DNA from: Blastobasis lacticolella
Taxonomy: Eukaryota; Arthropoda; Insecta; Lepidoptera; Blastobasidae
Assembly: GCA_905147135.1 (NCBI GenBank)
Contig: LR990039.1
Coordinates: 33,477,708-33,541,707, forward strand
Length of the DNA: 64,000 nt
Direction: 5' to 3'
A model generated the notes under the pieces. It had not been told where the DNA came from and searched no databases. It saw only the letters and a list, made by a program, of their open reading frames with translations. Made by a program: the position numbers and the translations under genes. Positions 50,302 through 62,196 of the stretch are shown here, one piece after another. The number at the start of each line of letters is the position of its first letter. The first letter of the stretch is position 1.

Positions 50302-50896
50302 ACACAGCTCAAATGGCTCCCAATCCGCCTACGCAAGAATGCGCATATCCCATCCACCCTCTATAAACTCCTTTATATTTCTCCCGCTCCCTCATACCTC
50401 CGTGAACGGTTTCACTTTACCCGTCTATAAGATAAGCCTTGTCGTTTTAGCGTAAGATCGCCACTAGCAATTCCTGCTCACCATCCCGACTTCCTTTCCT
50501 ATTCCTTCACTGTTCATGCAGCAAGACTGTGGAATTCTGTACCGCCCGAAGTGCGTGACAGTCAATCAATCCATATCTTTAAAAAGCGTGTAAAAGATCA
50601 CTATATTTCTCTGTGTGCTTAGACGTATTACAATGCTTTTATATTATGTATTAATATAGTATGTTTATTTTATTCATATATACCTATTAGTATGTATAGA
50701 ATATTATGTATGTATTTAGTTAAAGTGTATAATTATTGTGCACGTCGTATCTGCGTATATTTATCACATATCTCTTTTTGTAGGCCTGCTGGAAGAGATT
50801 TCTTTTTAGAGATAAGTTGTGCCTGTTGTCTAATATTTGTACTATCTCTTTAATTTTCTTGTGTTCTATAATAAATTGTTAAATAAATAAATAAAT
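50302..50896 (+). mobile_element. LINE RT C-terminus with 3' UTR and tail
   Basis: A single frame at 50302-50622 reads TQLKWLPIRLRKNAH, then APSYLRERFHFTR, one in-frame stop, then SYSFTVHAARLWNSVPPEV and SIHIFKKRVKDHYI before the final stop. LKWLPI-R--AH and R-WNSLP--V---S--FK-R are the standard C-terminal signature of Jockey/CR1-like insect LINEs. The 3' UTR runs to an (AAAT)n tail at about 50878-50896. One stop and loss of everything upstream make it a 5'-truncated dead copy. Confidence 0.85.
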
Positions 50897-51219
50897 CAAA
50901 TTGTTTGTCATGACTTTTATGAATGACGTCCATAAACTTGGCATAAGTACAGTACATACAAAGATTTTTATTATTTTTTTAATAAGCGTATCGGACTTAT
51001 CGTAGTCTTATTCTAGTAGCTGCAGCGGTGAGCCAGAGGCAATGCAGTGGGAGAGTCAGGTAGGAGAACACGCATACTTGGAACCCCAACTAATATTTTT
51101 TCTTTAACACAATACATTGGAATTTGTTTAAAAATATTAACACAACATTACAGTTCTCCATAAAAGTTTCTAGATCTAGAAAATAATTATGTATTTGAAT
51201 AGCATTACTTTCATCTTAT

Positions 51220-51542
51220 CATCTTAGCGTTAATGTCCCGGTTGTGCCTTCGAAGACGAGTGATCATGATCCAGTATTTGGCGATCAGATAATTCCAGTG
51301 GAGCGACTACCATCTGACCTCCGTGCCCCTGCTACCAGGAGAACCTGACCAGATTGGATCATGGTTACAAATTCAGTTGCCTGAATTTGCTGGTTTCATC
51401 ACGAGATTTTCTCTCACCGTAAGAGCCTCAGTTAGAATTCAACTAATGTATATAACTCAGAAAAGAGTCATTGCCGCAGCAGGATTCGAACCCGGGACCT
51501 CCATCTTACGAGTCGGATACTCAACCGCCCGGCCACCGACGC
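51220..51542 (-). mobile_element. SINE family B, full-length copy
   Basis: Head at right: GGATTCGAACCCGGGACCTC (intact B box), CTTACGAGTCGGATACTCAA and CCGGCCACCGACGC. The tail at left starts CATCTTAGCGTTAATGTCCC. It has the best-conserved B box of the family here. Confidence 0.9.
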
Positions 51543-51544
51543 TA

Positions 51545-53740
51545 TTGCTTTCACCATATTGATCCATGTAAAAAAACAAAACGTGAAAAAAAGATTTAAC
51601 TTTAAAATACAGGGCTGCTCATTTACAAAACGGCGGTATCAAATACGCGGTCAGTGTTACCACCGCTAAGCCACTGCTACAGATTGACCACATAAAACGG
51701 ATCCAACCAGCCATCATCGGGACGGTCCGGCAACCGCTTTCTAATTCAGACGAACAGCTCAAACTATGTATATTATACTGGTGGACGAATTACCGAAAAC
51801 TTGGATCTCAAAGGCTCTAACTTGTCAAATGAGCGGCGGGACAGTAACGAGAAAAGTTTTTTGATCAGCTCCGAGCTGATGGTACTGCGTAATCATAAGT
51901 TTGATCAGCCGCAAGAATTGAGTTATGGGGACTAATAGAAATTGCGGAAGGAGTTCCGTTTATTCGCACTGTCGATGGCTGCGCATTGCGCCGCGGGTCG
52001 CGTCCGAGCGGCGCGATACTGACGCGCGGCTCTGACGCGGCGACACAACGATTGTAATGTGTCGGTCAAGATGGCGGGTCGTACAGATGTCAGTACATTA
52101 ATACACATCGGCTGAGTTGTGCTTCGTGGAACGTCGTCTCTGTCGCACGCGTGTTAGTAAGTACGAAGTCCGAAGGCCAGACGGATTTGAACACGCACGT
52201 GTAGGTAGGTGTTTCTTGGAACCCTTTTCCAGACAAAATCACGTTTTTCTTCTTTCGCTTACGTTATGTAGGCCCAATAAATACGCTACAACAACGTTTT
52301 GTCTACAACGTGAGGTTTACTGTAATTTACAAAAAAGATAAAATATACATTTTCAACATCGTAAGTAGTTTTTTCAATTGCACACGATATTGTTTGTGGC
52401 AAAACACATAAAGCTGAATCTGGCACCCAGCGTCATGCTTGAGCGAAAGTCGGGTACAGACACTATCGACACATCACTAGAACAGCTGTTTAGTCGCGGT
52501 GCTCGGAGGCGTAACACCAGCATTCAAAAACAATACTTCATAATATACTAGCTTTTCTATGCGTTCTCAGAGTGCTCGTCTGCTAAGTGAACGCATAGCG
52601 TTCAATACTATGATTGTTCAATATCATTCATTTTGACTTGCGACTTTTATTTTGACAACTAATTGCTGCGAAATCATGGATGTCAACTCTCATTTGAGCC
52701 TGCTAATTGTTTGACTCTTTCGAATCACAGACTTTTGACAGTAGCACTCCTTGTAAGGTCCGACGAAGGCAAAGGAACTGTCAAAATATAAAGCTTGCCT
52801 TTTACCACGACTTCGTCAGTGTCAGGTTTTATTTACAAAGAGAAGTGGCTCTTATTCTTCAGAAATTATGTTTATAATAACTCATAAAAACTTTATGTCA
52901 CTTCCTTAAGATCTATTTTGGTGATAGGTAGTAAGTAGCCTACGTCCTTGTCCAGGTTGGCATAATATATATCAGACAGGCAGGGTTACTTTCGGGTTTG
53001 AGACACTCTGACAGATAAATTACGGCAAATATCATCAAAGCCGCAAACTCGTTGTACAATCCCTGTGGATGTTTCTGTATTCTACGTACCTATACAATAC
53101 GGACAATGTAATTGAAACTGCCTTCTTATCGTTGCGCTAAACGGCAATTTCATACGCGACGGCCTATTTCAGTTCACAAAGGTCCGTCAAAGCATTGTTT
53201 GCGGCGGCTTGACTTTTTGGCAGATCCCATTCTGTCGTGGAAATTAGCTTTTGATATTTAAATAGCTGTGCCAGAAACTGTGGTCCTCCTTGTAAGCGGG
53301 ATCCCCGCGTTCGAAACCCGCAATTTCAATTTTTTTTAATAACACTTCAGACAACATGTGAGATTTATGTAAATAATAATAGTTCCCCGATTGAACTAAA
53401 AAATCAATTCATGTTCCTCTTGAATATCTTAGTCGCGCCTTTTCTCGCTTATCGCGCTAGTGCTAGCCATACAGATCATACAATCACATTGCACCCCGTG
53501 CTTCGGGGGCACGTTCAGCCATCTGGTCTTGCTCCGTGCACCGTGTTAAGCCAGCGGTCTCAAGCCAAGACGAAAGCCACGTCAGAGGGCCCTTGGGCGG
53601 CTCCGGGGTGCCAGTCGGCCCAAGACTGTTCACCTAGTCTCAGGGTCCGCATTCCTTGGTCAACCTCGCTTCTCCTACGGGATTAGGAAGCACAACAACG
53701 AGCGAGTTCGAGTGCTTAAGTTCGACTAGCCTCAAGGTAC
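51545..53740. other. Unassigned stretch with a GC-rich islet
   Basis: A GC-rich segment at about 51965-52050 and GTGTTA|GTAAGTAC (52151-52164) could be a 5' untranslated exon with its splice site. No protein is recognisable. Part of 52555-52650 is the repeat shared with 34435. The 91-codon frame at 53411-53686 has no domain. Confidence 0.3.
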
Positions 53741-53747
53741 GAAAGAG

Positions 53748-53810
53748 TGACCCATCCAGTTCCAGAAGCGTTGCTTACCTTGGTGATTGGTCCCGCACTA
53801 GACCCCAATG
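53748..53810 (-). repeat. 5S rRNA-like fragment (SINE head)
   Basis: GTGACCCATCC and GCGTTGCTTACCTTGGTGATTGG follow the reverse complement of insect 5S rRNA in order. The first part of the 5S sequence is missing. Confidence 0.5.
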
Positions 53811-54491
53811 AATGAACGATAAAAATCCGGCGATAGGCCCTTATCACGTTTGAATTGTGATAAAAAGCACTACAAGCAATTTTGATATTATTTTAATTTT
53901 AATGTGTTTTCTTCTTTATTCCCTTTCGAACAGTTTTTTATTTTTAAAATGTCTTTATTTATTTAACATAACCTTTTGCAAATCATTAATAGCAATAACT
54001 AATTTATTCAATAATTTTCTAAGTATACAATGCTGCTTTTATAACAATTTAAACACTGGGATTTAAAATAAAAACTACGACAAGCAGCCATTTACAAAAT
54101 TTTTAGGTAAGTATGTAAGGATTGGTTTCAACTTAATTTTTTTAAAACGTCAACAAATTTTCGAACAGTGGGCTACATGTTATAAAACCTTTTAACAGCT
54201 GTACGAGAATATGAATTTTGAGGTCGTAATGACCGGTACACACACTCATTATACTTACAAACAAATTTAAATTGCATTGTGCCGTGAATAGAAGCGGGCC
54301 GTAAGAGGATCGCGATATTCGTTTTATTATTCTGTGCATAGCAGAAGCAGTTCCACAGCCGTAAACAGCTAGTGTGCGCGCTAATTTTCCGGGTGCGCGC
54401 CGTAGGAGCGGCGGCGACACACGCGCCCGCGGTCGGTGCTTGCCCGCGGCGACTTTTTTGGCAGATTAGAGACTTTTCAATAAAATAAAAT

Positions 54492-54592
54492 ATGGCTAGC
54501 TCAGGTTCGTCGCGTCGGCCGCGTAAAAGTTTTGAAGACGAAACTAGCCGATGTAAATATTTTTACTGCCATTTATGCAACTCGGCTGTCAG
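54492..54592 (+). other. Candidate first coding exon, unknown gene
   Basis: An ATG in good insect context (AAAATATGGC) opens a frame reading MASSGSSRRPRKSFEDETSR followed by CKYFYCHLCN, a cysteine/histidine cluster that could start a zinc-binding region. CTGTCAG|GTGATC at 54592/54593 could be the donor; if unspliced, the frame stops at 54594-54596 after 34 codons. The 200 bp upstream are GC-rich, like many 5' UTRs. The 3' edge abuts a 5S-like SINE, so the frame may just run into a repeat. I do not recognise the protein. Confidence 0.35.
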
Positions 54593-54603
54593 GTGATCAG
54601 TAA

Positions 54604-54725
54604 CTGTCACCCGAAACCACATACAAAGTACGAAGCGGTCACCCATCCTGTTCCCGGACACTGCGAGCATTGCTTAACTTTGGTTATCGGTCACGCCAGC
54701 ATACTGCCACTAGACCACCGGCGCT
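54604..54725 (-). mobile_element. 5S rRNA-derived SINE fragment
   Basis: GAAGCGGTCACCCATCC and ATTGCTTAACTTTGGTTATCGG match the reverse complement of insect 5S rRNA nearly base for base, separated by the right distance. Upstream on the minus strand, GCGCCGGTGGTCTAGTGGCA is tRNA-like. A second copy is at 53748. Confidence 0.65.
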
Positions 54726-54729
54726 TTGA

Positions 54730-55190
54730 CAGTGTTCAGTAACGCAGTAAACGTTTAGTCACTAGCTATGCATGTTGCCCATAAATCAGTAGTAAAAATC
54801 TAAAAGTGCCGGCCAGAATTTTTTATTTATTTTCAAGAGCAAAGAATTACTAATATTTTCTATCATAGGTAAATGATATCTGAATGGTTACGTTATCTAA
54901 TAACAATATTTAGTACTGTACGCCCAGTTGTACATAATGATGATATTGGAGATTGTATACTCTATCTAAAATTAACAATATTGTTTCTAACCGGCACTTT
55001 CAGCTTTTTGATCCAAATTGAATGATATCCTTTGTTCCAAATAAACAAATAGTAATAGATCTTTTTCTAATTCATGTATACCCGGAAGGGTATCTGATGT
55101 AAACATTTATTTGTTAGCATTCTTAACAATAAAATTTCTAATTCTGATTCTAGATATAAATAGACACAGGTTACTAAAACACGTCTCAAG
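54730..55190. other. Unassigned AT-rich stretch
   Basis: No recognised feature. Confidence 0.35.
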
Positions 55191-55194
55191 TAGT

Positions 55195-55390
55195 GAGCGC
55201 CAACGGCGCCACCGCCCGCCCGTGCGTCCGTCCGTCGCCGCTGTTTAACGCCCAAAATTGTAGGAGCCGTAAACGTTTAAGCGGCGCGTTGCCCGGCGAG
55301 CGTAATAACAGCGCTAACGAGGCCTCGCGGCACACGCCCTGGACGGCGGACGGCGCACCCCCACGCGTGGGATTGCGCGTGGGAGTACAT
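55195..55390. other. GC-rich islet
   Basis: High GC with open frames on both strands and no recognisable domain. Could be a promoter/5' exon or repeat-derived. Confidence 0.35.
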
Positions 55391-55490
55391 TATATCCTTG
55401 TAACTTAATAAATGAGACGCCATCCAACCATCCGTTATCATCCGATCTCTGTAGCAGAAACAGCTGAAATCTACACGTGTAGGGAGAGTG

Positions 55491-56312
55491 GGTGGCCGAG
55501 TGGATAAGGTAGCCGACACGTAAGCGAGAGGTACCGGGTTGGAGTCCTACTGCGGCCATGTACCTGCGGCCTAGATCAGTTCCCCAAACGCGTTTGTTCC
55601 GCGTAGCATACTTCCCAGTCTGAATACCTGTCTATTTCATATAAAAAATAAATGAAAATGTCGCATTTTCTCCACTCGCGTTTGTTTTCGGTCATGTATT
55701 TCACCATTCGCATGGGTTGACAGGCGTTACCTGCTCTAATAGATTCTTATTCCGATTGGTTTTTTTTCTAGCGCCCATTTTCTATAAGTATTTTATTACA
55801 TTCAATTTATTTGTCACACTCAAATATTAACAGTCGCTCTTTGTATAATTATTTCATTCTGATATTAATTATTGTTTGCATAGACAACAGCGCGAACATA
55901 AAATAAATAAATAAATAAATCGGAGTCGTTAAGGTATCCGACTCGATTCCTACTACGGCCTTTTCGAAAAATGTGACTGGGAATTATGCTACGTGGAACA
56001 AATGCGTTTGGGGAACTGATCTAGGCACTCGTACCAATGGCGCGTTTCTGAGTTATGTACTTTTGTTGAATGCTTACCGATGCTCTTGAGGGTGAGGGAA
56101 AACATCGTGATGAAACCTGCACATTCAGACGACTGAAGACTGACTAACGATGATCAATCTGGTCAGGTTCCCCTGGTAGCAACGACACGGAGGTCAGATG
56201 GCAGTCACTCCGCTGTAATTAGCTGATCTGCCAAATCCTGGATCATGGTCAAGGCGGACCCCGAACCCTAGTGCGCGAGAGCATAACCGGGACATTAACG
56301 CCAATATGATTA
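55491..56312 (+). mobile_element. SINE family B, compound copy with inverted internal segment
   Basis: A head at 55491-55556 (GTGGGTGGCCGAGTGGATAA, CCGGGTTGGAGTCCTACTGC) is followed by CCTAGATCAGTTCCCCAAAC... to 55620. A second, damaged head at 55920-55960 is followed by the reverse complement of that 51-bp segment (55971-56021, about four mismatches). The B body then runs to 56312 (TTGAGGGTGAGGGAAAACAT, GATGAAACCTGCACATTCAG, CCTGGATCATGGTCAAGGCG). A (AAAT)n run at 55899-55919 separates them. Confidence 0.8.
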
Positions 56313-56314
56313 TC

Positions 56315-58435
56315 TTTTTTATAGTACACGTGTGTTTTCAAGCTAGCGCAGAATCGAAGAGGAAATACACCCTTATCTCACAATGCTATGCAATGTAGCT
56401 CATATTTCTTCCGAAATGATCAAAATGATATTCGCATTTTAGTTTTGTAGCTTTTAGATTTTAATTTTCCAATCCCACTCCAAACGCAATGTACAATATC
56501 TACTCCTGTTTCCTGAGATAGTTTCCTTATGTGGGGAGCACAAGATAAACATTTTATCCATAAAATATTTTTATTTGTATATTTCACCCATTTTCATAGA
56601 AACTATCAGGAAATTTGATTACTACAATGAAATTTGGCACACGCGTTTGGTTCTCGTGGGAAGACACGATTACCTAAATGCCGACTTTATTGGTCTTAAA
56701 ATAATTACATTAATATGGGTATCAAATGAAAGGGCATGATGAGCAAAACACAATAAGTAAAGTAACGTGTAAATAAAATAAAAAAAATATACAGTGTGTT
56801 ACATAATATATGTATAAAGCCGTGAACTGGATGGACTGCTAAACGTATTAAAACTATAGGTACAAATATTAGTACTGTCTGTTCGATAAGCTACGCAATG
56901 GATTTTAATGCGATTTTCAACAATGATTTTTAAATTAAGTGATTCTAGAGAAAGGTTTATAAGGTAGGACAACACGCAAACGAAGTCGCAGGGGGCCAAC
57001 TACTATGAAATAAAATAATAAGTTTTATGTCGTATGATATAATGTACTTCAACATCATCGTCTCAGACGTAGGACGTCCACTATTACAAGGCCTTCTCCA
57101 AGGCTTCCCCACTGATCGCATCTGTGCCTCTTGCATCCATCGGTTTCCCTATATACGACTTTTATGAGGTCGTCCGTGCATTGCACGTGCGTCCGTGGTC
57201 GCTCTATAATATACATATATGAAATTATGGTTACCTAATGTTTATGCCTAAATAAGTGAATTAAATATTGCATCAGTACCTCGACAATGCAGCCTTTTAT
57301 AAGAGGTAAGAGGTTTACTGTTTCACTTGCTCTAAGGACCTACAAAATCGTAAGCGTTACTTGGGAATCTTTCAAAAATATGGTTGTGGAAGTGATGCTA
57401 AAGGACAACCTATCATAAAATTACCAAAAGACACCGTGTCGTTTGTGGGGTGGGAGAAAATTACCATAGGCTCTATATATGTATGTGTGTAGTTGTAGGC
57501 TGTATGTAATGTTCTGAGAATAAATTGTAAAATAAATAGGTTTTACAAGCCTCACCCAATGAGCAGCCTAGCCTATCCTTGGCTTGCAGCATTCAGTATC
57601 ATTCGGTATCCACCTGCAGCCGCCCGTAAATTGTCACTCCACCTGACTGAAGGGCGTCCGAACTATCGAGTCGCAGTCTCCACTCAAGAACTCGTTTACT
57701 CCAGGGTTGTCGATTTTTCGCCGCTCACTGCCACTTCAGCTTACTACTATATTTCAGTGCGCCCGGTCGGCAACTTTGGTTTTCTATAGAATTCCTTTGC
57801 ATTTTTTATCATTCAGAAAAACTTCGATCATAGCAAATTCCTTACACGTCACGTATATAGCGCTCAACGGGTAAGAAAGCATAACTTGTTATGTCGCTAC
57901 CTTGAACTGTCAAAACAGCAGTACTATTAGTGTAGGTAAGTACAGGCATGACTTTAGTAAGACCTGTCCATGGGAAAAGAAATGGTCTCCACAGAACTTA
58001 CGTACTTTCGGTATGTTCGGTTTTTTTTTACGGTGAAAGCCATCATGAAGAACCACGAAGTTTAATTAATTCAGGATCCATAATATAATTGTATACAGCA
58101 TCTTATATCACAGACAGATGCTTGCACGTTGCGGTGCAATGTGAAACTAAATACATACTCAATTTCCTTTCCTTGACGAACATTAGTATTTCATGCACCA
58201 ATTCGTTGAAAACCACAGCGTTGTAATAAATCTCTTTCTCCAATTAGTCGTATTAATACTACCAGGTCGTTCAATAATATATCTAACTATGCGAGAAATG
58301 CATTGCTGAACAAGTTGTCGTCGTCATATGTACGTAAAATTTTAGCTTACTTTCAGAGTGAGAGCATAGCAAGTACATCAATGTCAAGATAAAGCAACAT
58401 ATAGCTTTTTTTGAGCAACTATCGGTGTTGGAAAA
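56315..58435. other. Mostly unassigned stretch
   Basis: 56940-57000 carries repeat E in minus orientation. 57055-57180 and 57555-57790 resemble common lepidopteran interspersed repeats by eye but have no second copy here. No gene recognised. Confidence 0.3.
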
Positions 58436-58439
58436 GACC

Positions 58440-59010
58440 AAAGACGGAAAGAGACCGAAGGAAATTTTAAAACAAATGGCTTCATCATAAATAAATCTGC
58501 GCCGTACTTTTAAAAAGTTTTGGAATAAGTCTAAATGGGGAATAGAATCCATAGAAGTGGAGCCGCACACTTGTCGGCCAATGACGGTTATGGCTCCAGA
58601 GTTAGTTACCTATGCGAGTGAATGTTTCTCGGATGGCTGAAGAAATGGAAATCTCGGCAGGCACCGTTGAAATATAACTTTAAGCATTTACAAATGTACA
58701 AGGCGGGTTCCGCGGTTGCTGACACCATTTTACACATGGACGTCCGAAGCGAACTTTCCCAAGAGAACTTGAACCTCATTGGTGACGATTCGTTAACTTT
58801 TTTTCAACTACTATTTACGTGTGACGAAAGTTGGGTTTATCATACAGATCCTGAGTCGAAAATGGAGTCCATGCAATGGAAGCACGGGTTATCGCTCACT
58901 CCTAAATAGTTCAAGGTAAATCTGCCGGCAAGGTAATGCTGCTGTGTTTCGGGATGCAGATGCACTTTTGCTGTTGGAGTTGAAGGCTGCTGGCTGACCA
59001 ACTGTCCTGT
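58440..59010 (+). pseudogene. Mariner transposase remnant
   Basis: Several offset frames carry mariner transposase blocks in order. VSRMAEEMEISAGTVE (helix-turn-helix region) lies near 58620-58670. SELSQENLNLIGDD and TCDESWVYHTDPESK (catalytic DES/DE region) and SMQWKHGLSLTPK lie at 58740-58908. A frame change then leads to KVMLLCFGMQ near 58935. The element would encode a cut-and-paste transposase, but the N-terminus is broken and the C-terminal catalytic part is not found. No terminal inverted repeats were located. Confidence 0.75.
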
Positions 59011-59227
59011 ATTTTACAAGACATATTTCAGCTATCATTTTGGCCGTGTCTTGTATTTTAATAACAAAAATACAGGACCATTTACTGCGGTTCTGTACAT
59101 TTGAATAGACTGTTTCCTCGCGCTCTTATACTCATAATTACACTCATTCCAGGTACGGCAAAAATAACAGAATAATAACTGAGTGTGAAAAATATGGAAA
59201 ACATTAATTAACAAGACTATAAGTATA

Positions 59228-59640
59228 TTAATAACCATGGCCGCCCACTGTGAGCCTTATAAGAAAGCTCACTGTTACCCAAAGGGCATTGGAAAGAGCT
59301 AAGCTCGGAGTTTCTTTGTGCGATCGAATCAGAGATGAGGAGATCCGCAATCGAACCAAGGATACCGACATAGCTCTAAGGATTGCCAGACTGAACTGGA
59401 AGTGGGCAGGGCACATAGCTCGAAGAACAGATGTCCGATAAAGTTCTTAAGTGGCGACCACGTACCGGAAGACGCAGCGTGGGTAGGCCTCCTACAAGGT
59501 GGACCGACGACCTAGTAAGGATCGCAGGTACCAGCTGGATGCGGAATGCACAGCACCGGCCTTTGTGGAGATCTCTGGGGGAGGCCTATGCCCTGAAGTG
59601 GGCGTCTTCTAGCTGATATGATGATAATGATGATGAATAA
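59228..59640 (+). mobile_element. RTE-type LINE RT C-terminus and 3' end
   Basis: VSLCDRIRDEEIRNRTKDTD, then LNWKWAGHIARRTD; after a frame change near 59430, KVLKWRPRTGRRSVGRPPTR followed by WTDDLVRIAG and LGEAYALKW up to the stop at 59616. These are the last ~125 residues of an RTE RT. The 3' end is a (TGATGA)n-like tail at 59614-59637, typical of RTE elements. 5'-truncated. Confidence 0.88.
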
Positions 59641-59694
59641 CTATCATGTCATGTAAATATGGTTCATGGAGGTAGTACTATTTGGTCAGGACAC

Positions 59695-59805
59695 AGACAG
59701 ACTGGGTGAAGTGGAGGCGTAAACCTTGTAAGCGGACCCTGACCGAAGCCGGGACTGGCCTTTCAGATGATGATGCAGTATCTAAGGATGATGATGATGT
59801 TTATG
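59695..59805 (+). mobile_element. Second RTE 3'-end fragment
   Basis: GTGAAGTGGAGGCGTAAACC, then GACCGAAGCCGGGACTGGCC and two GATGATG runs. Similar in layout to RTE 3' ends. Confidence 0.4.
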
Positions 59806-59924
59806 TAGTAGTTACTATTCTAATGAAAATCTACACAGAAAAAAATATTGATGTATCCGATGACCGATAAATCGATTTTATATTTTTCTTCCCAGCGCTT
59901 TTTAACAGGTTCACGTTCCCATGA

Positions 59925-60035
59925 CAGGTACAGGGTACACTTGACCTTGATTCAGGGTTCTGGCTGATCAGGTAGTTATAGTAGAGCTGCTGCCATCACC
60001 TTTGTGACCCTTTTACAGCAGAACGTACCAGGTGG
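59925..60035 (-). mobile_element. SINE family B, degraded fragment
   Basis: GACCTTGATTCAGGGTTCTG, GCTGATCAGGTAGTTATAGT and CTGCTGCCATCACCTTTGTG follow the tail of family B with many changes. Confidence 0.5.
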
Positions 60036-60199
60036 ACACTTTCCGAAAACTCAAATGTTATTATCTTAGTTGGTTGCGGTATTGTTTATGTTAATAAATA
60101 TTTATCAATGTTAACTCGGTTGAGGAATATAGAGTAGATATCTATTAATGTTATTTGAGTTAATAATGTTGCATAGATATAATATAGGATTAAGTATAA

Positions 60200-60362
60200 T
60201 TATTATTTCAGTTGCCCTCTCGTAAATTGTAAATTGCTATACCCCAGCGGGGTGTCACTATTAATGTAAGATCTATTATATACCTATGTATATAGTATGT
60301 GTAATGTAACGCACTGTACCTATTAATAGTGATATCGCAATAAATGAATAAATGAATCGATA
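60200..60362 (+). mobile_element. LINE 3' UTR relic
   Basis: TTGCTATACCCCAGCGGGGT followed by AT-rich sequence and a CAATAAATGAATAAATGAAT tail. Confidence 0.45.
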
Positions 60363-60399
60363 TAATATCGACGCATTTTGACACCTACCACATCCCTAA

Positions 60400-61860
60400 T
60401 AGCCGAGAATGTAAAAGGTCTATTAAAGTCTACGTCGAAAGCCGCATTGGTAATCACCTAATATATCTTCCGCATATGGCTCCAGTCGGTCGAGCAGTAT
60501 CTAGGAAAGGACTTTATAAGCAGTTGGGAGCATTTGAATCCCTCTATAATTCTAGCACTTCTTTCGACTCCCTTTTTTATGTTAGGGACATATAATTTCG
60601 ATATTCCACTCTTCAGGTTGTCGTTCTTCGGCCCAAATTTTACAGATTAGTTCATATAATCGCGATTGCACCGCTCCCCCACCATATTTCCACAGCTCTC
60701 CGGGGATGTTATCGATCTCTGGGCATTTATTGTTCTTTAGCCTCATTATCCGACCAACGAGACTCTTGGACTACGATGCTCCTCTAGGAGGCCTAATGTT
60801 CTGCTAATGACGACTCACCGTTTAGAAAAAGCTACACGGTCACTTATGATAATGGGTCCGCGAATCTACAATAAAGTGAGTGAGTGATCGCTAAAATGAT
60901 GCTTCTAAAACAAGCTTATTATTCAATCAATGAGTTTCTTGACGAGTGAAACCTACAATTACCCTCAGTTGTTATTTTATTTATAATTATTTTGTTAATT
61001 TGACTTATATATATATATTCTATTATAACATTGACAATTGTAATTAAATTTATTAAAAACCAAGTCTAGTTGGTACAATATGTACCTATTGACAAATCAT
61101 TACCAATTTGTAGTTGACATAGTAATTCTATTATACTTATTTGGACAATTTTATTATGAGATAACATTAATTAAGCTACGCACTTATTATACTTATTAGT
61201 TACTACGTTTATTTATATTGTGATAGTTTTTAATTTTATATTGACATACTTGTTAATTTATGTTCATTGATTTCTTTAATAATTATTAATATAAATAATA
61301 ATTACATAATAATTGTGTGACGGTGTAAAATATTTACTAAATAAATGAATATTAATATGAATATGAATAATATCGTTCTGCTGACTTCCTCGAAGCTCGG
61401 TGGTGCTACGGTATTGCATCCTCCCTTAAAATATCCGTGTTGATAAGCTGTTCCTTCTTTTTTCTTACTACATGTGCAGCCTTAATCTTAGCTCGTACTT
61501 TAATAATCAACAGGTAATGGTCACTATCACAGTCTGCTCCTCGGTATGTCCTCACATCTTGTACGTTACTCTGGTGTATGTCGTCTACTAAAACATGGTC
61601 AATCTGATTGACTGTCTTACCGTCAGGAGATTTCCAGGTACTTTTATGAATATCCTTACGTGGGTGGTGCTCTTAACTACCAGGGATTTAAGTGCCGCAA
61701 AGCTAATAATCCGGAGCCCGTTATCGTTGGTTACTTGATGCTGACTGTATCTGCCTATTGTTGGCACAAAAACCTCTTCACGTCCGGCTTCCGCGTTGTA
61801 ATCCCCGACTAACATCTTCATGTCAAAATCCGGTATTTGGTCATACATTCCGTACACAGT
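60400..61860 (-). mobile_element. RTE-type LINE, endonuclease and RT, split by another LINE
   Basis: Reading down the minus strand, the APE-type endonuclease lies at 61857-61400: VGDYNAEAGREE (metal/active site), QVTNDNGLRIISFA, DVRTYRGADCDSDHYL (the terminal SDH). RT starts at 60743: KNNKCPEIDNIPGELWKYGG, PEEWNIEIICP, NYRGIQMLPTAYKVLS and DYQCGFRR, in one frame to about 60412 with four stop codons. The block between them (60775-61372) is foreign. The C-terminal RT and the 3' end are missing. Confidence 0.88.
60775..61372 (+). mobile_element. 5'-truncated Jockey-like LINE nested in the RTE
   Basis: THRLEKATRSLMIMGPRIYN and LLKQAYYSINEFLDE match the C-terminal end of the element at 23367 (MAPKIYKKLPAS..., NYYSLGEFFND). 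A ~390-bp AT-rich 3' UTR ends in TTTACTAAATAAATGAAT. Orientation is opposite to its host. Confidence 0.75.
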
Positions 61861-61861
61861 T

Positions 61862-62190
61862 TTTCACCTCGGACATTTTTGGTGTACTCGTTACCTAGTT
61901 AAGTAGATACTTCTTTACAATTGATTTGGAGTGACTTATCACCTTCTAACTAATAAAAAGAAATTATGATATTAGTGAAAGAGTAACATCTTTGTAGGTA
62001 CCTAAGTAGGTATAGTATGATTAGGCATTACATTACTTACAACATTAAATTTTATCAACAACCAGAGGTAAAATAACTATAAACGGACTGTACTTACGCC
62101 TGTTTAAGGTGACTACCCATTTGACCATGTTTATACTAGATTCCATGTGCTGTACAAATCGTTTAAGGATGCTGAGGTCGGTTTATGTTT
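61862..62190. other. Unassigned stretch
   Basis: No recognised feature. Confidence 0.35.
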
Positions 62191-62196
62191 AACCGT

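Noticed and set aside
54604..54725. Functional 5S rRNA gene
   Set aside because: Only parts of 5S are kept, with a foreign segment replacing the middle.
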